Positions 44,948 to 53,617 of a stretch of DNA of 64,000 bases are shown piece after piece. Location: contig CAYGKA010000001.1 of assembly GCA_964350445.1 (NCBI GenBank), positions 85,953-149,952 on the forward strand. The letters are read 5' to 3'. Within the stretch, counting starts at the first letter, position 1. Each line of letters begins with the position of its first letter. The DNA comes from Hwanghaeella sp964350445 (GTDB lineage Bacteria; Pseudomonadota; Alphaproteobacteria; UBA8366; Aestuariispiraceae). Made by a program: the position numbers and the translations under genes. The notes beneath the pieces were generated by a model. It saw only the letters and a list, made by a program, of their open reading frames with translations, was not told the origin of the DNA and ran no database searches.

Positions 44948-46003
44948 ATGGCTACGGTTGAACTAAAAGGCGTCAAAAAGCGCTTCGGGTCGGTCGACGT
45001 GATCCACGGCATCGACATGGAAATCGCCGATGGCGAATTCATCGTCATCGTCGGACCGTCGGGCTGCGGGAAGTCGACATTGCTGCGGATGGTTGCGGGG
45101 CTGGAGACGATCACCGAGGGCGAAATCGCGATCAACGGCTTGCGCGTGAACGAGAAGGAGCCGATGGACCGCGACATCGCCATGGTGTTCCAGAACTATG
45201 CGCTCTATCCGCATATGTCGGTCCGCCAGAACATGGCCTATGGGCTGAAGATCGCCCGTGTTCCCAAGCCCGAGATCGAGCGAAAGGTCGCCGACGCCGC
45301 GAAATTGCTGCAGTTGGAGCCCTATCTTGACCGTAAACCAAGGGAGTTGTCCGGCGGACAGCGCCAGCGCGTCGCCATGGGCCGCGCCATCGTCCGGCAG
45401 CCTGCCGTCTTCCTGTTCGACGAGCCGCTCTCGAATCTGGATGCGAAACTGCGCGTTCAAATGCGGCTCGAGATTCGCGAGTTGCAGTCCAAACTGGGGA
45501 TAACCTCGCTCTATGTGACGCATGACCAGGTGGAGGCCATGACCATGGCCGACCGGATGATCGTGATGAACGCCGGGGTCGCGGAACAGATTGGCACGCC
45601 GCTGGATGTATACGAAAGGCCCCGGACCCTGTTCGCCGGAACCTTCATCGGCAGCCCGGCGATGAACACGATGCAGGGAACGGTCGCCGGCGGGGTGGTC
45701 ACCCTGGACAATGGGGCCGTGGTGACCTGCAACAGCCGCCATGCCGGGCCGGCTACCGTCGGCATCCGTCCCGAACATGTCCATGTCGACCCCGACGGCC
45801 CGTTGGAGGTTGAGGTGACGCTGACCGAACCGCTCGGCGCGACGACGTTGCTGCATGGCAGGCTGGCGGGTGGGCAGGGCGTGTTCACCGCAAGTCTGCA
45901 GGGCGTGCATACGAAGGATTCAGGGACCCATACGGTCCGCTTTTCGATCCCGGCGGAGGATGTGCACTTGTTCGACCCGGCCACGGGACTGCGGATCGAT
46001 TGA
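44948..46003 (+). CDS. UgpC/MalK-like ABC ATP-binding protein
   Basis: ATPase of 351 residues. Walker A is GPSGCGKSTLL, the signature is LSGGQRQRVAMGRAIVRQ, Walker B is VFLFDEPLSNLD, and the H-loop is YVTHDQVEAMTMADRM. The C-terminal TOBE/MalK regulatory domain runs from about 235. It completes the UgpBAEC-type importer. Substrate could be glycerol 3-phosphate, glycerophosphodiesters or an oligosaccharide. Confidence 0.93.
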   Translation: MATVELKGVKKRFGSVDVIHGIDMEIADGEFIVIVGPSGCGKSTLLRMVAGLETITEGEIAINGLRVNEKEPMDRDIAMVFQNYALYPHMSVRQNMAYGLKIARVPKPEIERKVADAAKLLQLEPYLDRKPRELSGGQRQRVAMGRAIVRQPAVFLFDEPLSNLDAKLRVQMRLEIRELQSKLGITSLYVTHDQVEAMTMADRMIVMNAGVAEQIGTPLDVYERPRTLFAGTFIGSPAMNTMQGTVAGGVVTLDNGAVVTCNSRHAGPATVGIRPEHVHVDPDGPLEVEVTLTEPLGATTLLHGRLAGGQGVFTASLQGVHTKDSGTHTVRFSIPAEDVHLFDPATGLRID

Positions 46004-46415
46004 CGTCTTTGCAGCCCGGCACGGGGATGCGTGTAACGGCGTTACAGGCAGCTCGGCGAAACGGCCCTTCGGCGTGGTTCGTGACCGGGTACTTTGCGTG
46101 CGTGCAGGAAGGCGGGGGATTCGCCGCTCGCGTCAGCGTCATCAAGCATGGCTTTGAAAAATCGCGATTTTCCGATGCCGTAAGAATATTTTGACGGGAT
46201 AATGTTCGGAAACCCGAACTTGTTCCAATGTAGGGCGCCCGGCACCCTTATCACCTGTTTACACACTCCGGTGAACAAGGTTAACCTGACCAGGGGACTG
46301 TGGTACCGCATGCAACGAACCGTATCGACCCGGACGTTCGAAACGTGCGCGCGACCACAGGGCGCGGGCGCGATGACAGCGAAAGGGAAGTAACGGTTCA
46401 TCGACCGGGAAATCC
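46004..46415 (+). other. Regulatory intergenic region ahead of the electron-transfer cluster
   Basis: 412 bases with no gene I can support. Besides the palindrome at 46032 it holds GTTCGG-AAAC-CCGAAC (46204-46219), TGTTTAC-8-GTGAACA (46256-46277, one mismatch) and ACGTT-CGA-AACGT (46334-46346). Some of these are expected by chance. No FNR box was found. The promoter of the downstream cluster should lie here. Confidence 0.5.
46032..46046. promoter_or_regulatory. 15-bp perfect palindrome, candidate operator
   Basis: TGTAACG-G-CGTTACA is a perfect 7-1-7 palindrome 28 bases after the ATPase gene stop and 370 bases before the FHA/FNR gene. Its TGTAA...TTACA arms match those of the palindrome at 41595-41614 upstream of the ABC operon, with a one-base difference in spacing. 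It could bind the same regulator. Confidence 0.5.
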
Positions 46416-48458
46416 ATGACGGACGCGCAAGAAAGCACCGGCGCAGAAGGCGCTTCGGGGAACGCTGTATCGGCGTCGGGCAGCCGTGCGTCCGGGCGCA
46501 AACCCGGCGTATGGACCTTCAGCTTCGAGACGAGCACCGGCCAGAATCAGAGTTTTTCGATCGACGAATCATCCTTGATGGACAAGGGAAGCTTCGCGGT
46601 CGGACGAAACCCGAAATCCAGCGACTATGTGCTGACCGATTTCTCGATATCGCGTGATCATTGCGTCTTTGCCATCAAACAGCCGGGGACACTGATCGTC
46701 ACCGATGTCGGGTCGAGCAACGGGACCTTTGTCAACGAAGCGCGGATCACGCCCAACGAACCGCGCGACCTCGATCTCGAAGATCAGTTGGAGATCGGCA
46801 ACTTATTGATTACCCTGGCCTATGAGGCCGGGCCGGAAATCGCCGCGGTCGCTTCGCCGGAAGGGCCGGCGGCTGCAGCGAAGCCCGAACCGCAGGCGGT
46901 CCCGACCCCTGCGACTGTTGAGACCGCCGCGGCGACGCCGCAGACGGCCAAAGTGAAGAAGGAAACGGCATCCGGCGCCTCGACCGGCGCCGCGCCTTCG
47001 AAACGACCGGACACTCCCAGGAAGGAATCCCAGCGGGATACCAAGGGTGCGTCCAGGACGAAACAAGCTGCCGCGCGGCGACGCGGAGAAGGAGATGGTA
47101 TGAATTGGGTCAGCCGTGTCATGTTTGGCGGCGCAATCATAGTCGGCGTGTTCGCGATCGTATTCGGGCAGGCGGGTGAGCTGGGAACCTCAGGGTACCA
47201 ACTGATCGGCGGTGCGGTGCTTGCAGCGATCGCGATCCAGGTCGCGGCGATGACGTGGACATCGATGCGCCGGGCGTCCGCGGAAAGCGCTTACTACGAT
47301 CAACAGGTCGCGATGCTGCGAAACGCGGTCAAGGCGTCCAGCGCGCATATGCGCGCCGAACGCGACCGCGCGACACTGACCTGGAACGGCATCCGGAAAT
47401 ACCGGATCGACCGCAAGGTTCCGGAAGGCGGCGGCATTTGCTCCTTCTATCTGAAGCCGCATGACGGCAAGGAGCATCCTCCCTTCGAACCGGGGCAGTA
47501 CCTGACCTTCCAATTGAAGATTCCGGGCAAGGACAAGGCGGTCATCCGCTGTTACTCGCTGTCCGACAGCCCGCTGCAGCGCGATTACTACCGCGTCAGC
47601 ATCAAGAAGGTTCCACCGCCGCGCGACCGTCCGGACCTGCCGTCGGGCCTGTCCTCCAGCTTCTTCCACGATCAATTGGAGGAAGGGGACATTCTGGACG
47701 TCAAGGCGCCGTCGGGTAAGTTCTTCATGGACCAGACCAAGCATACGCCGGTCGTTCTGATCGGCGGCGGCGTCGGTCTGACGCCGGTGATGAGCATGGT
47801 GAACAGCATCGCGATTTCCGGCTCCAAGCGTGAGACGCACTTCTTCTACGGCGTTCGGAACCGCAAGGAACACGTGATGAAGGAACATCTGGAGCAATTG
47901 GCGCGGGATCACGAGAACATTCACCTGCACATCTGCTACAGCGATCCGGAGGAGGGCGACGAGGAAGGCCGCGACTACCAGCATGCCGAACGTGTCAGCG
48001 TCGACCTGTTCAAGCGGGCCCTGCCGTCGAACAACTACGATTTCTACATCTGCGGTCCGCCCCCGATGATGGAATCGCTGGTCAAGGATCTCGACGCCTG
48101 GGGCGTTCCGGAACCCAATGTCCATTTCGAGGCTTTCGGCCCGGCCAGCGTCAAGAAGGCCAAGCCGAAGCCGGCCGAAGACGCGGCCGCGGCGCCCGCC
48201 GAGGCGATGGAGGTGGAATTCGCCAAGTCCGGCAAGAAGCTGGCCTGGGACCCGTCCTTCGATTCGCTGCTGGAATTTGCAGAATCCAACGGGATTGCAA
48301 TGGATTCGGGCTGCCGGGCCGGCAACTGCGGCACCTGTATCACCGCGGTGAAATCAGGCGACGTCAAATATGTCGAGGAACCGGGATCGGCGCCGGAGGC
48401 CGGGTCTTGCCTGGTCTGTGTTTCGGTGCCGAAGGGGAACTTGGTGTTGGACGTTTAG
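46416..48458 (+). CDS. FHA domain - NAD(P)H/flavin reductase - 2Fe-2S ferredoxin fusion
   Basis: Protein of 680 residues with four parts. (1) FHA domain about 45-135: AVGRNPKSSDYV, SISRDH and SSNGTFVN, the phosphothreonine-binding residues. (2) Pro/Ala/Lys-rich linker to about 225. (3) Two hydrophobic segments near 233-251 and 261-281. (4) Ferredoxin-NADP reductase-like module: FEPGQYLTF, RCYSLSDSP (flavin motif), GGGVGLTPV (450-457) and YICGPPPMM, then a plant-type ferredoxin with Cys633, 638, 641 and 668. It would take electrons from NAD(P)H at the membrane. The FHA domain suggests control through a phosphorylated partner. First gene of the cluster; I know of no standard family with this full architecture. 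Confidence 0.88.
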   Translation: MTDAQESTGAEGASGNAVSASGSRASGRKPGVWTFSFETSTGQNQSFSIDESSLMDKGSFAVGRNPKSSDYVLTDFSISRDHCVFAIKQPGTLIVTDVGSSNGTFVNEARITPNEPRDLDLEDQLEIGNLLITLAYEAGPEIAAVASPEGPAAAAKPEPQAVPTPATVETAAATPQTAKVKKETASGASTGAAPSKRPDTPRKESQRDTKGASRTKQAAARRRGEGDGMNWVSRVMFGGAIIVGVFAIVFGQAGELGTSGYQLIGGAVLAAIAIQVAAMTWTSMRRASAESAYYDQQVAMLRNAVKASSAHMRAERDRATLTWNGIRKYRIDRKVPEGGGICSFYLKPHDGKEHPPFEPGQYLTFQLKIPGKDKAVIRCYSLSDSPLQRDYYRVSIKKVPPPRDRPDLPSGLSSSFFHDQLEEGDILDVKAPSGKFFMDQTKHTPVVLIGGGVGLTPVMSMVNSIAISGSKRETHFFYGVRNRKEHVMKEHLEQLARDHENIHLHICYSDPEEGDEEGRDYQHAERVSVDLFKRALPSNNYDFYICGPPPMMESLVKDLDAWGVPEPNVHFEAFGPASVKKAKPKPAEDAAAAPAEAMEVEFAKSGKKLAWDPSFDSLLEFAESNGIAMDSGCRAGNCGTCITAVKSGDVKYVEEPGSAPEAGSCLVCVSVPKGNLVLDV

Positions 48459-48481
48459 TCCGCTGAGTTAGTGAGTAAGGG

Positions 48482-48500
48482 CCGGCGCATGGGGCGCCGG
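48482..48500 (+). terminator. Small intercistronic hairpin
   Basis: Stem CCGGCGC / GCGCCGG, 7 bp, loop ATGGG, in the 85-base gap between the FHA/FNR gene and the cNMP/ferredoxin gene. There is no U-run, so it is more likely an mRNA processing or stability element than a full terminator. Confidence 0.4.
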
Positions 48501-48543
48501 TGCCTGTAACGACGGTTCCTTGCGAACCGCCACAGGGGGAATT

Positions 48544-50268
48544 ATGGACGGACCGTTAGTCATTCAGCGTCCAATGCGGTGGGACAACCCGTTCAGCACC
48601 GAAATGACGGACGAGGATGTGGACCGGATCATGGCGCTGGAGCCGTTCTGTAATATGGACGAATCGAGCTTCCCGCCTTCCATGTCCCTCCGCGACATCG
48701 TTCGAAACGATATGCGGATCCGCAACTACCGCCACGGTGATATCGTGGTGCGGCGGGGGGATTACGGGAATTCGGCCTTCATGGTGCTTTCAGGCTCGGT
48801 ACGGGTGGTCATCAACCCCGACCTGCCCGATACCCTGCTCGGCCGCCAGACTGAAAAGAAACGCGGATTTGTCGGCTCCCTGAAGCAATTATGGGCCAAT
48901 CCCGACATGCCGGAAGTCCGCGACGTCGCGCGTCTGAAGGGCGGCGGGTCGGAGACCGGCCAGCGGGTCAGGGACGGGGAGACCCATACCTTCCTTCAGG
49001 ACGTCCCCTCGATCATGAAGGATTACCATACCGAACCGCTGCGCGAAGGAACGATTTTCGGGGAAATCGCGGCCCTGGGCCGGACCCCCCGGACCTTGAG
49101 CCTGTTCGCCGACGGCGACACGGAACTGCTGGAAATCCGCTGGCAGGGTATCCGCGACATCCGCCGCCGGGACGAAGCCTTCCGGAACCATATCGACAAG
49201 CTTTATCGCGAACGCAGCCTGATCCATCACCTGCGCGCCCTGCCGCTGTTTCAGCATCTGGATGACGAAACCATCCAGCGCGTTGCGGATGCGACGGTGT
49301 TCGAGACCTATGGCGAGTTCGAATGGCATACGAGTTTCAAGAAACTCGCCGAACTCTCCGGCGCCGAACGCCTGCGCCATGAACCCGTGATCGCGGGTGA
49401 AGGGGAGTATGTCGACGGGCTTTTCCTGATAAGAACCGGTTTCGCCCGGGTCAGCCGGCATGTGAATCATGGCGATCCGACCATCTCTTTCCTCGGCCGA
49501 GGCGAGGTCTATGGCTTGGAGGAACTGGTCCACAACTGGAAGAACAACGACCAGCTCCCGTATCAAAACTCGCTGCGCGGGCTAGGCAACGTCGACGTTC
49601 TGCGAGTCCCGACCAAGATCGTCGAGGATATCGTCCTGCCGAATCTGCCGCCGCATCAATTGCCGCCGGCATTGGTATTGGACAAGCCTGAGGCGGATTC
49701 GATCCAGTCGATCACCCAGGAAGGGGCGGGGCTGGACACGGGCCTGCTGGAATTCCTGGTCGAAAACCGGATCATCAACGGCCGGGCCACGATGCTGATC
49801 AACACGGACCGCTGCGTGCGGTGCGACGATTGTGTCCGGGCCTGCGCGGCGACGCATAACAACAATCCGCGTTTCGCCCGTCACGGCCGCCGTTACGGCA
49901 ATGTGATGATCGCCAATGCCTGCATGCACTGTACCGATCCGGTCTGCATGATCGGCTGTCCGACCGGCGCCATTCACCGCAGCTCGCTGCAGGGGCAGGT
50001 CGTGATCAACGACATGGCCTGTATCGGTTGCGCGACCTGCGCGAACTCCTGTCCCTATGACAACATCCGGATGGTCGCGGTGCGCGATGATAACGGGGAG
50101 TTCGTTCTGGACGAGGCGAACGCGCCGATCATGAAGTCGACGAAATGCGACCTTTGCGTCGATCAGATGGGCGGGCCGGCCTGTGAGCGCGCCTGTCCGC
50201 ACGACGCCCTGCGCCGCGTCAATATGAGCGACCTGGGCCCAATTGCGGAATGGCTGAACAAATCATGA
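48544..50268 (+). CDS. Two cyclic-nucleotide-binding domains fused to a four-cluster ferredoxin
   Basis: Protein of 574 residues. Two CRP-like beta-roll domains span about 60-205 (GDYGNSAFMVLSGSV, FGEIAALGRTPRTLS) and 231-365 (GEGEYVDGLFLIRTGF). No helix-turn-helix follows. From 417 the chain is an HybA/DmsB-type ferredoxin with four [4Fe-4S] sites: C424/427/430/434, C460/463/468/472, C493/496/499/503 and C535/538/547/551. It should pass electrons between the reductase and the membrane cytochrome, with cNMP binding as a gate. AGGGGGA precedes ATG 48544. Only the first roll shows the 'GE...RT' phosphate-cassette shape well, so ligand binding is unproven. Confidence 0.87.
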   Translation: MDGPLVIQRPMRWDNPFSTEMTDEDVDRIMALEPFCNMDESSFPPSMSLRDIVRNDMRIRNYRHGDIVVRRGDYGNSAFMVLSGSVRVVINPDLPDTLLGRQTEKKRGFVGSLKQLWANPDMPEVRDVARLKGGGSETGQRVRDGETHTFLQDVPSIMKDYHTEPLREGTIFGEIAALGRTPRTLSLFADGDTELLEIRWQGIRDIRRRDEAFRNHIDKLYRERSLIHHLRALPLFQHLDDETIQRVADATVFETYGEFEWHTSFKKLAELSGAERLRHEPVIAGEGEYVDGLFLIRTGFARVSRHVNHGDPTISFLGRGEVYGLEELVHNWKNNDQLPYQNSLRGLGNVDVLRVPTKIVEDIVLPNLPPHQLPPALVLDKPEADSIQSITQEGAGLDTGLLEFLVENRIINGRATMLINTDRCVRCDDCVRACAATHNNNPRFARHGRRYGNVMIANACMHCTDPVCMIGCPTGAIHRSSLQGQVVINDMACIGCATCANSCPYDNIRMVAVRDDNGEFVLDEANAPIMKSTKCDLCVDQMGGPACERACPHDALRRVNMSDLGPIAEWLNKS

Positions 50269-51086
50269 CGTTGACCCGAAAACATGTTGGGCGATTTGGT
50301 ATCGCCGTTCTGGCCGCCGCCGCGATCTATTTCATGCATGGCGGCATGGCGGCGGCACTGTGGGAGCCGGCCTTCGTAACCGGCTGGATCCTGTTGGGAT
50401 CGATGTTGTTTCTGACGCTGTTGAACACGCGGAAGAAACTGCCATTCCTGCCGCTCGCGAAGGTCCGCAACTGGGTGAAATTGCACGTCTATCTCGGCTG
50501 GTTCGTGGTCGGCGTGTTCCTCATCCATATCGACTTCAAGATCCCGAACGGCTGGATCGAGACCGTGATGGCGGTGCTGTTCGTGGTGGTGGCGCTTTCC
50601 GGTGTGATCGGGGCGTTCCTGTCGAAGTCCCTGCCGCCGCGGCTGACCCGCCGGGGGGAGGAAGTGATCTTTGAACGGATTCCCGTCTTCATGACCCAGC
50701 TGCGCGAGGCGGCCGACGACCTCGCCGTTTATTCCGTCGAACAGACGTCGTCGACCTCGATCGCCGATTTCTACACCGACCGGCTGCGCGAATGGTTCAT
50801 GCGTCCGCGCGATTATTTCGAACACATGCTTGAGCTTGGCGGCCGTCGCTTCGCGCTGAAGCAGGAATTCGACAGCATGGAGCGCTACCTGAACGACACG
50901 GAAAAGGAAGTGTTGGGCGAGTTGCGTGCGCTGACCGATAAGAAGAGCGATTTGGATTATCACTATGCCCTGCAGAAAACGCTGAAAGGATGGTTGTTCA
51001 TCCATATTCCGGCGACATACGGGCTGCTTGCGCTGGCTGTGGTGCACGTGATTTTGGTTCATGCCTTTTCGGGCGTGAGTTTGTAA
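50250..51086 (+). CDS. Small dihaem cytochrome b-type membrane protein
   Basis: 278 residues (or 273 from ATG 50265, inside the ATGA overlap with the previous gene). Predicted helices: about 14-36, 42-59, 76-95, 103-124 and 254-275, with a soluble helical stretch between 125 and 245. Helix 3 has His79 and His93; helix 5 has His252 and His266. Both pairs are H-x13-H, the spacing of bis-His haem b ligands in cytochrome b. It therefore should bind two haems b and link the ferredoxin to the decahaem cytochrome across the membrane, probably with quinone contact. The family name is not known to me. Confidence 0.78.
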   Translation: MAEQIMTLTRKHVGRFGIAVLAAAAIYFMHGGMAAALWEPAFVTGWILLGSMLFLTLLNTRKKLPFLPLAKVRNWVKLHVYLGWFVVGVFLIHIDFKIPNGWIETVMAVLFVVVALSGVIGAFLSKSLPPRLTRRGEEVIFERIPVFMTQLREAADDLAVYSVEQTSSTSIADFYTDRLREWFMRPRDYFEHMLELGGRRFALKQEFDSMERYLNDTEKEVLGELRALTDKKSDLDYHYALQKTLKGWLFIHIPATYGLLALAVVHVILVHAFSGVSL

Positions 51087-51099
51087 TGGGGGCTGGAAC

Positions 51100-53169
51100 G
51101 TGAATTTGAAACTTCAGCGTTTTGATTATCGAAGCAGCCCCTATGAGCGGCCGAACCAGGAATGGGTTTGCGGCCGTTTGGCGGAAGGCAAGCCCTGTCT
51201 GGTAGGGCCGAGCGGTAACGGCGTCTGCCGGGCGCAGGCGGAATGCCGGCCTTTGAACAAGGACGGCCGTTGGTTCTGCACGCGCAGCGACGCAGCGGGT
51301 GGGAAATGCGCGCAAGGGCCGTTGCCTGACGGCAGCTGCTGCAACCCGATTCCGAAATGTTCGCCCCAGCCCAGCATTCGCCGTAAGCGCGGCATGCTGT
51401 CCCGCTATGCGGTGGCGGTGGTTGTCGGCCTGTTGCTGGTTCTGGCCGGCGGCATGACGGGTGAGGCGGTGTTCTCGCCCGGTCCGCTCTCAGCGGCGCA
51501 TTCGGAACTGGGCGGCTGCGCAAGCTGCCACACAGCGTCCGGCAAGGGCATGGTCTCCTGGGCCCATTCGATGTTCACCGGCGGCAGCGAGGCCGAGGAC
51601 GTGAACAATTGCTTGAGCTGTCACCAAAACAGGGGCGGCAATCCGCATAATCAATCAAGCACCTTCCTGGCCGCGGCGTCGGACGACGCGAAAGCGCGCG
51701 GGGACGGCAATGGCGGCCCCTTGATGACCAAAGTTTCCGCGACGTTGGGCCTGTCGGTCCGCGAAGCAGAAGGCGGCGGCATCGCCTGCCGGACCTGTCA
51801 CCAGGAGCATGGCGGCCATCAGAATGACATCACGCTGATGTCGAACGCGGAATGCCAAGCCTGTCACACCAGCAAGTTCAACGCGCTGGGCGACGGCCAT
51901 CCGGAGTTTGGCGATTATCCCTATCTGCGCCGGACCCGGATCCGTTTCGATCACCAGGCCCATATCGGCAAATACTTCGCCGATCCCAACAACGCGGACA
52001 AGGCGCCCGGCACCTGCCGGACCTGTCACACCCCGGACACTCAGGGCAAACTGATGCTGTTCGCCGGTTTCGATACGGGTTGCGCGTCCTGTCACGAGCC
52101 GTTTATCGCCGACAAACCCGTTCCGATCCTCCGCTTGCCCGGACTCGACGTCGATTCTCTGATCGACATGGAAGCAAATACGGGCGAATGGCCGGTCGAT
52201 GCGGAAGGCGAGGAATTCCAGGCCATCGGCGACGCGCTGATGCGCAGCGACGAAGGCTATGCCGCTGCGCGAGCCTATATCGAAGAGGAAGATCTCGACC
52301 TCTTCGACCTAGAGGAAATCGACGAGGAAGGCCGGAAGCATGTCGAAAACCTGGTCTGGGCCTACAAGACCCTGATCTACGACATCCTGACGAACGGCCA
52401 GGAAGCGGTTCAGGAACGGTTGAGTGCGGCATCCGACGCGGAGCTGGACAAGAAACAGGTCGCAGCGCTGCTCGCCAATATGCATCTCGACGGCATCGCG
52501 ATGCTTCAGCAGCGTTGGTTCCCGAACCTGTTCGAGGAAATGGCCGCCCATCAAGACGGCGAGGTCCTGCCGATGCCGGAAGACGAGGCGGAAGTGCCCG
52601 AGATGCCGGACGACATGCTGGACGAGGCGAGTTGGGCCGAAGGCGGCGGGTGGTACGAGGATTACTACACCCTCTACTACAAGCTGACGGGCCATTCCGA
52701 CCTGTTCATGCGCGATTGGCTGCGGTTTGCGATCGGCACCAGTCAGAACGAGGATCTGAGCGCTTCCCTGATGGATGCCATCGGAACGGAGAAATCGCCG
52801 GGCGGATGCGTCGGTTGCCACAGTGTGGACAAGTCCGACGGGCCGGGCGTGGTGAATTGGAAGACCCGTCAGCCGAACCCGTCCGAGGTTGCGTTCACGG
52901 ACTTCTTCCATTCCAAGCACTTTGCTCTGATCGGCGACAAGGGCTGTTCGACCTGTCACACCTTGGACGCCGAGGCGGATTATGCATCCGGCTTCGCGGA
53001 CTACGACAGTTCGACCTTCACCAGCAATTTCTTGCCGTTGGGGCAGGCGGTCTGTGCCGATTGCCATACGGAAAACGTCGCGGGCAACGATTGCACCATG
53101 TGCCATAACTATCATGTCGGCGAATTCCCGCCGGCGGCTGTGGATACGAAGCTGATCGCGAATCAATAG
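51100..53169 (+). CDS. Membrane-anchored decahaem cytochrome c with Cys-rich N-terminal head
   Basis: 689 residues from GTG 51100 (GGGGG upstream). Residues 1-98 contain nine cysteines (24, 33, 43, 49, 60, 70, 80, 81, 87) and no CxxCH. A basic segment and one membrane helix (about 103-120) follow, so this head is probably cytoplasmic. The rest is periplasmic with ten CxxCH motifs: 140, 171, 230, 252, 306, 328 (six), then an acidic helical domain of about 240 residues, then 570, 616, 652, 665 (four). It would collect electrons from the cytochrome b. The acidic insert and Cys-rich head are unusual for decahaem cytochromes such as MtrA. Confidence 0.9.
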   Translation: MNLKLQRFDYRSSPYERPNQEWVCGRLAEGKPCLVGPSGNGVCRAQAECRPLNKDGRWFCTRSDAAGGKCAQGPLPDGSCCNPIPKCSPQPSIRRKRGMLSRYAVAVVVGLLLVLAGGMTGEAVFSPGPLSAAHSELGGCASCHTASGKGMVSWAHSMFTGGSEAEDVNNCLSCHQNRGGNPHNQSSTFLAAASDDAKARGDGNGGPLMTKVSATLGLSVREAEGGGIACRTCHQEHGGHQNDITLMSNAECQACHTSKFNALGDGHPEFGDYPYLRRTRIRFDHQAHIGKYFADPNNADKAPGTCRTCHTPDTQGKLMLFAGFDTGCASCHEPFIADKPVPILRLPGLDVDSLIDMEANTGEWPVDAEGEEFQAIGDALMRSDEGYAAARAYIEEEDLDLFDLEEIDEEGRKHVENLVWAYKTLIYDILTNGQEAVQERLSAASDAELDKKQVAALLANMHLDGIAMLQQRWFPNLFEEMAAHQDGEVLPMPEDEAEVPEMPDDMLDEASWAEGGGWYEDYYTLYYKLTGHSDLFMRDWLRFAIGTSQNEDLSASLMDAIGTEKSPGGCVGCHSVDKSDGPGVVNWKTRQPNPSEVAFTDFFHSKHFALIGDKGCSTCHTLDAEADYASGFADYDSSTFTSNFLPLGQAVCADCHTENVAGNDCTMCHNYHVGEFPPAAVDTKLIANQ

Positions 53170-53189
53170 TTCGAACAGGCAGAAAAAGG

Positions 53190-53226
53190 GGCGGGCGTCC
53201 GGTTTCCCGGGGCCCGCCACTGTTTT
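53190..53226 (+). terminator. Candidate terminator after the decahaem gene
   Basis: Seven-base stem GGCGGGC / GCCCGCC around an inner CCGG-TTTC-CCGG stem, followed by ACTGTTTT. It is 20 bases after the decahaem cytochrome stop. The U-tract is only four bases, so termination may be partial. Confidence 0.45.
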
Positions 53227-53414
53227 GCCGCCACGGGCGATTGTTTCGGAAGAGCCAGGATCTGTTCACGGGAAGGCATTGATTCGCTGAAAATATTAGC
53301 AAATTGCCTGTTGCGATGCCCGTTCAGCACACGCCAATTTGCGGTATCCTGTTGCATATTGGTCCTAGCACTCAGCCAAAAGGCAGGAATGTGGCGAAAA
53401 TCGGGCAAGCTTTC

Positions 53415-53444
53415 TTGACGAACAAAGAAGTGATACGGTTTTAT
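53415..53444 (+). promoter_or_regulatory. Candidate sigma-70 type promoter
   Basis: TTGACG and TTTTAT with an 18-base spacer, about 175 bases before the next start codon. The match to the -10 consensus is moderate. Offered because it follows a terminator and precedes a gene with a clear ribosome binding site. Confidence 0.3.
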
Positions 53445-53617
53445 CTAATCCAAACGGGAAGGCCTGAAAGGGTCTGATCTGATTTGGCAAGGGTCCTTGG
53501 TTTGTGGGGGGCAGCACCTCAAGGACAGAAGTTGCTGTAGAGGTCGTCCTTCCCCGGGCGGCTCGGCCTGTTTTCGCATATTGTTGCGGCAGGTGGACTG
53601 AAACTGAGGAGCAAGAC

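Larger units (their letters stand above)
53170..53617 (+). other. Gap between the two multihaem genes with terminator and candidate promoter
   Basis: 448 bases without a supported gene. A hairpin (GGCGGGC / GCCCGCC, 53190-53218) followed by ACTGTTTT lies at the left. At the right TTGACG (53415-53420) and TTTTAT (53439-53444) are 18 bases apart and could be a sigma-70-type promoter for the next gene. The region is locally AT-richer. So the cluster may be at least two transcription units. Confidence 0.45.

Noticed and set aside
46204..46346. Several 5-7 bp inverted repeats as operators of the electron-transfer cluster
   Set aside because: With these arm lengths about two are expected by chance in 400 bases. 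Only the 15-bp palindrome at 46032 was kept as a candidate.
48544..50268. A CRP/FNR-type transcription factor
   Set aside because: Two beta-rolls are present but no helix-turn-helix follows; the C-terminus is a ferredoxin.
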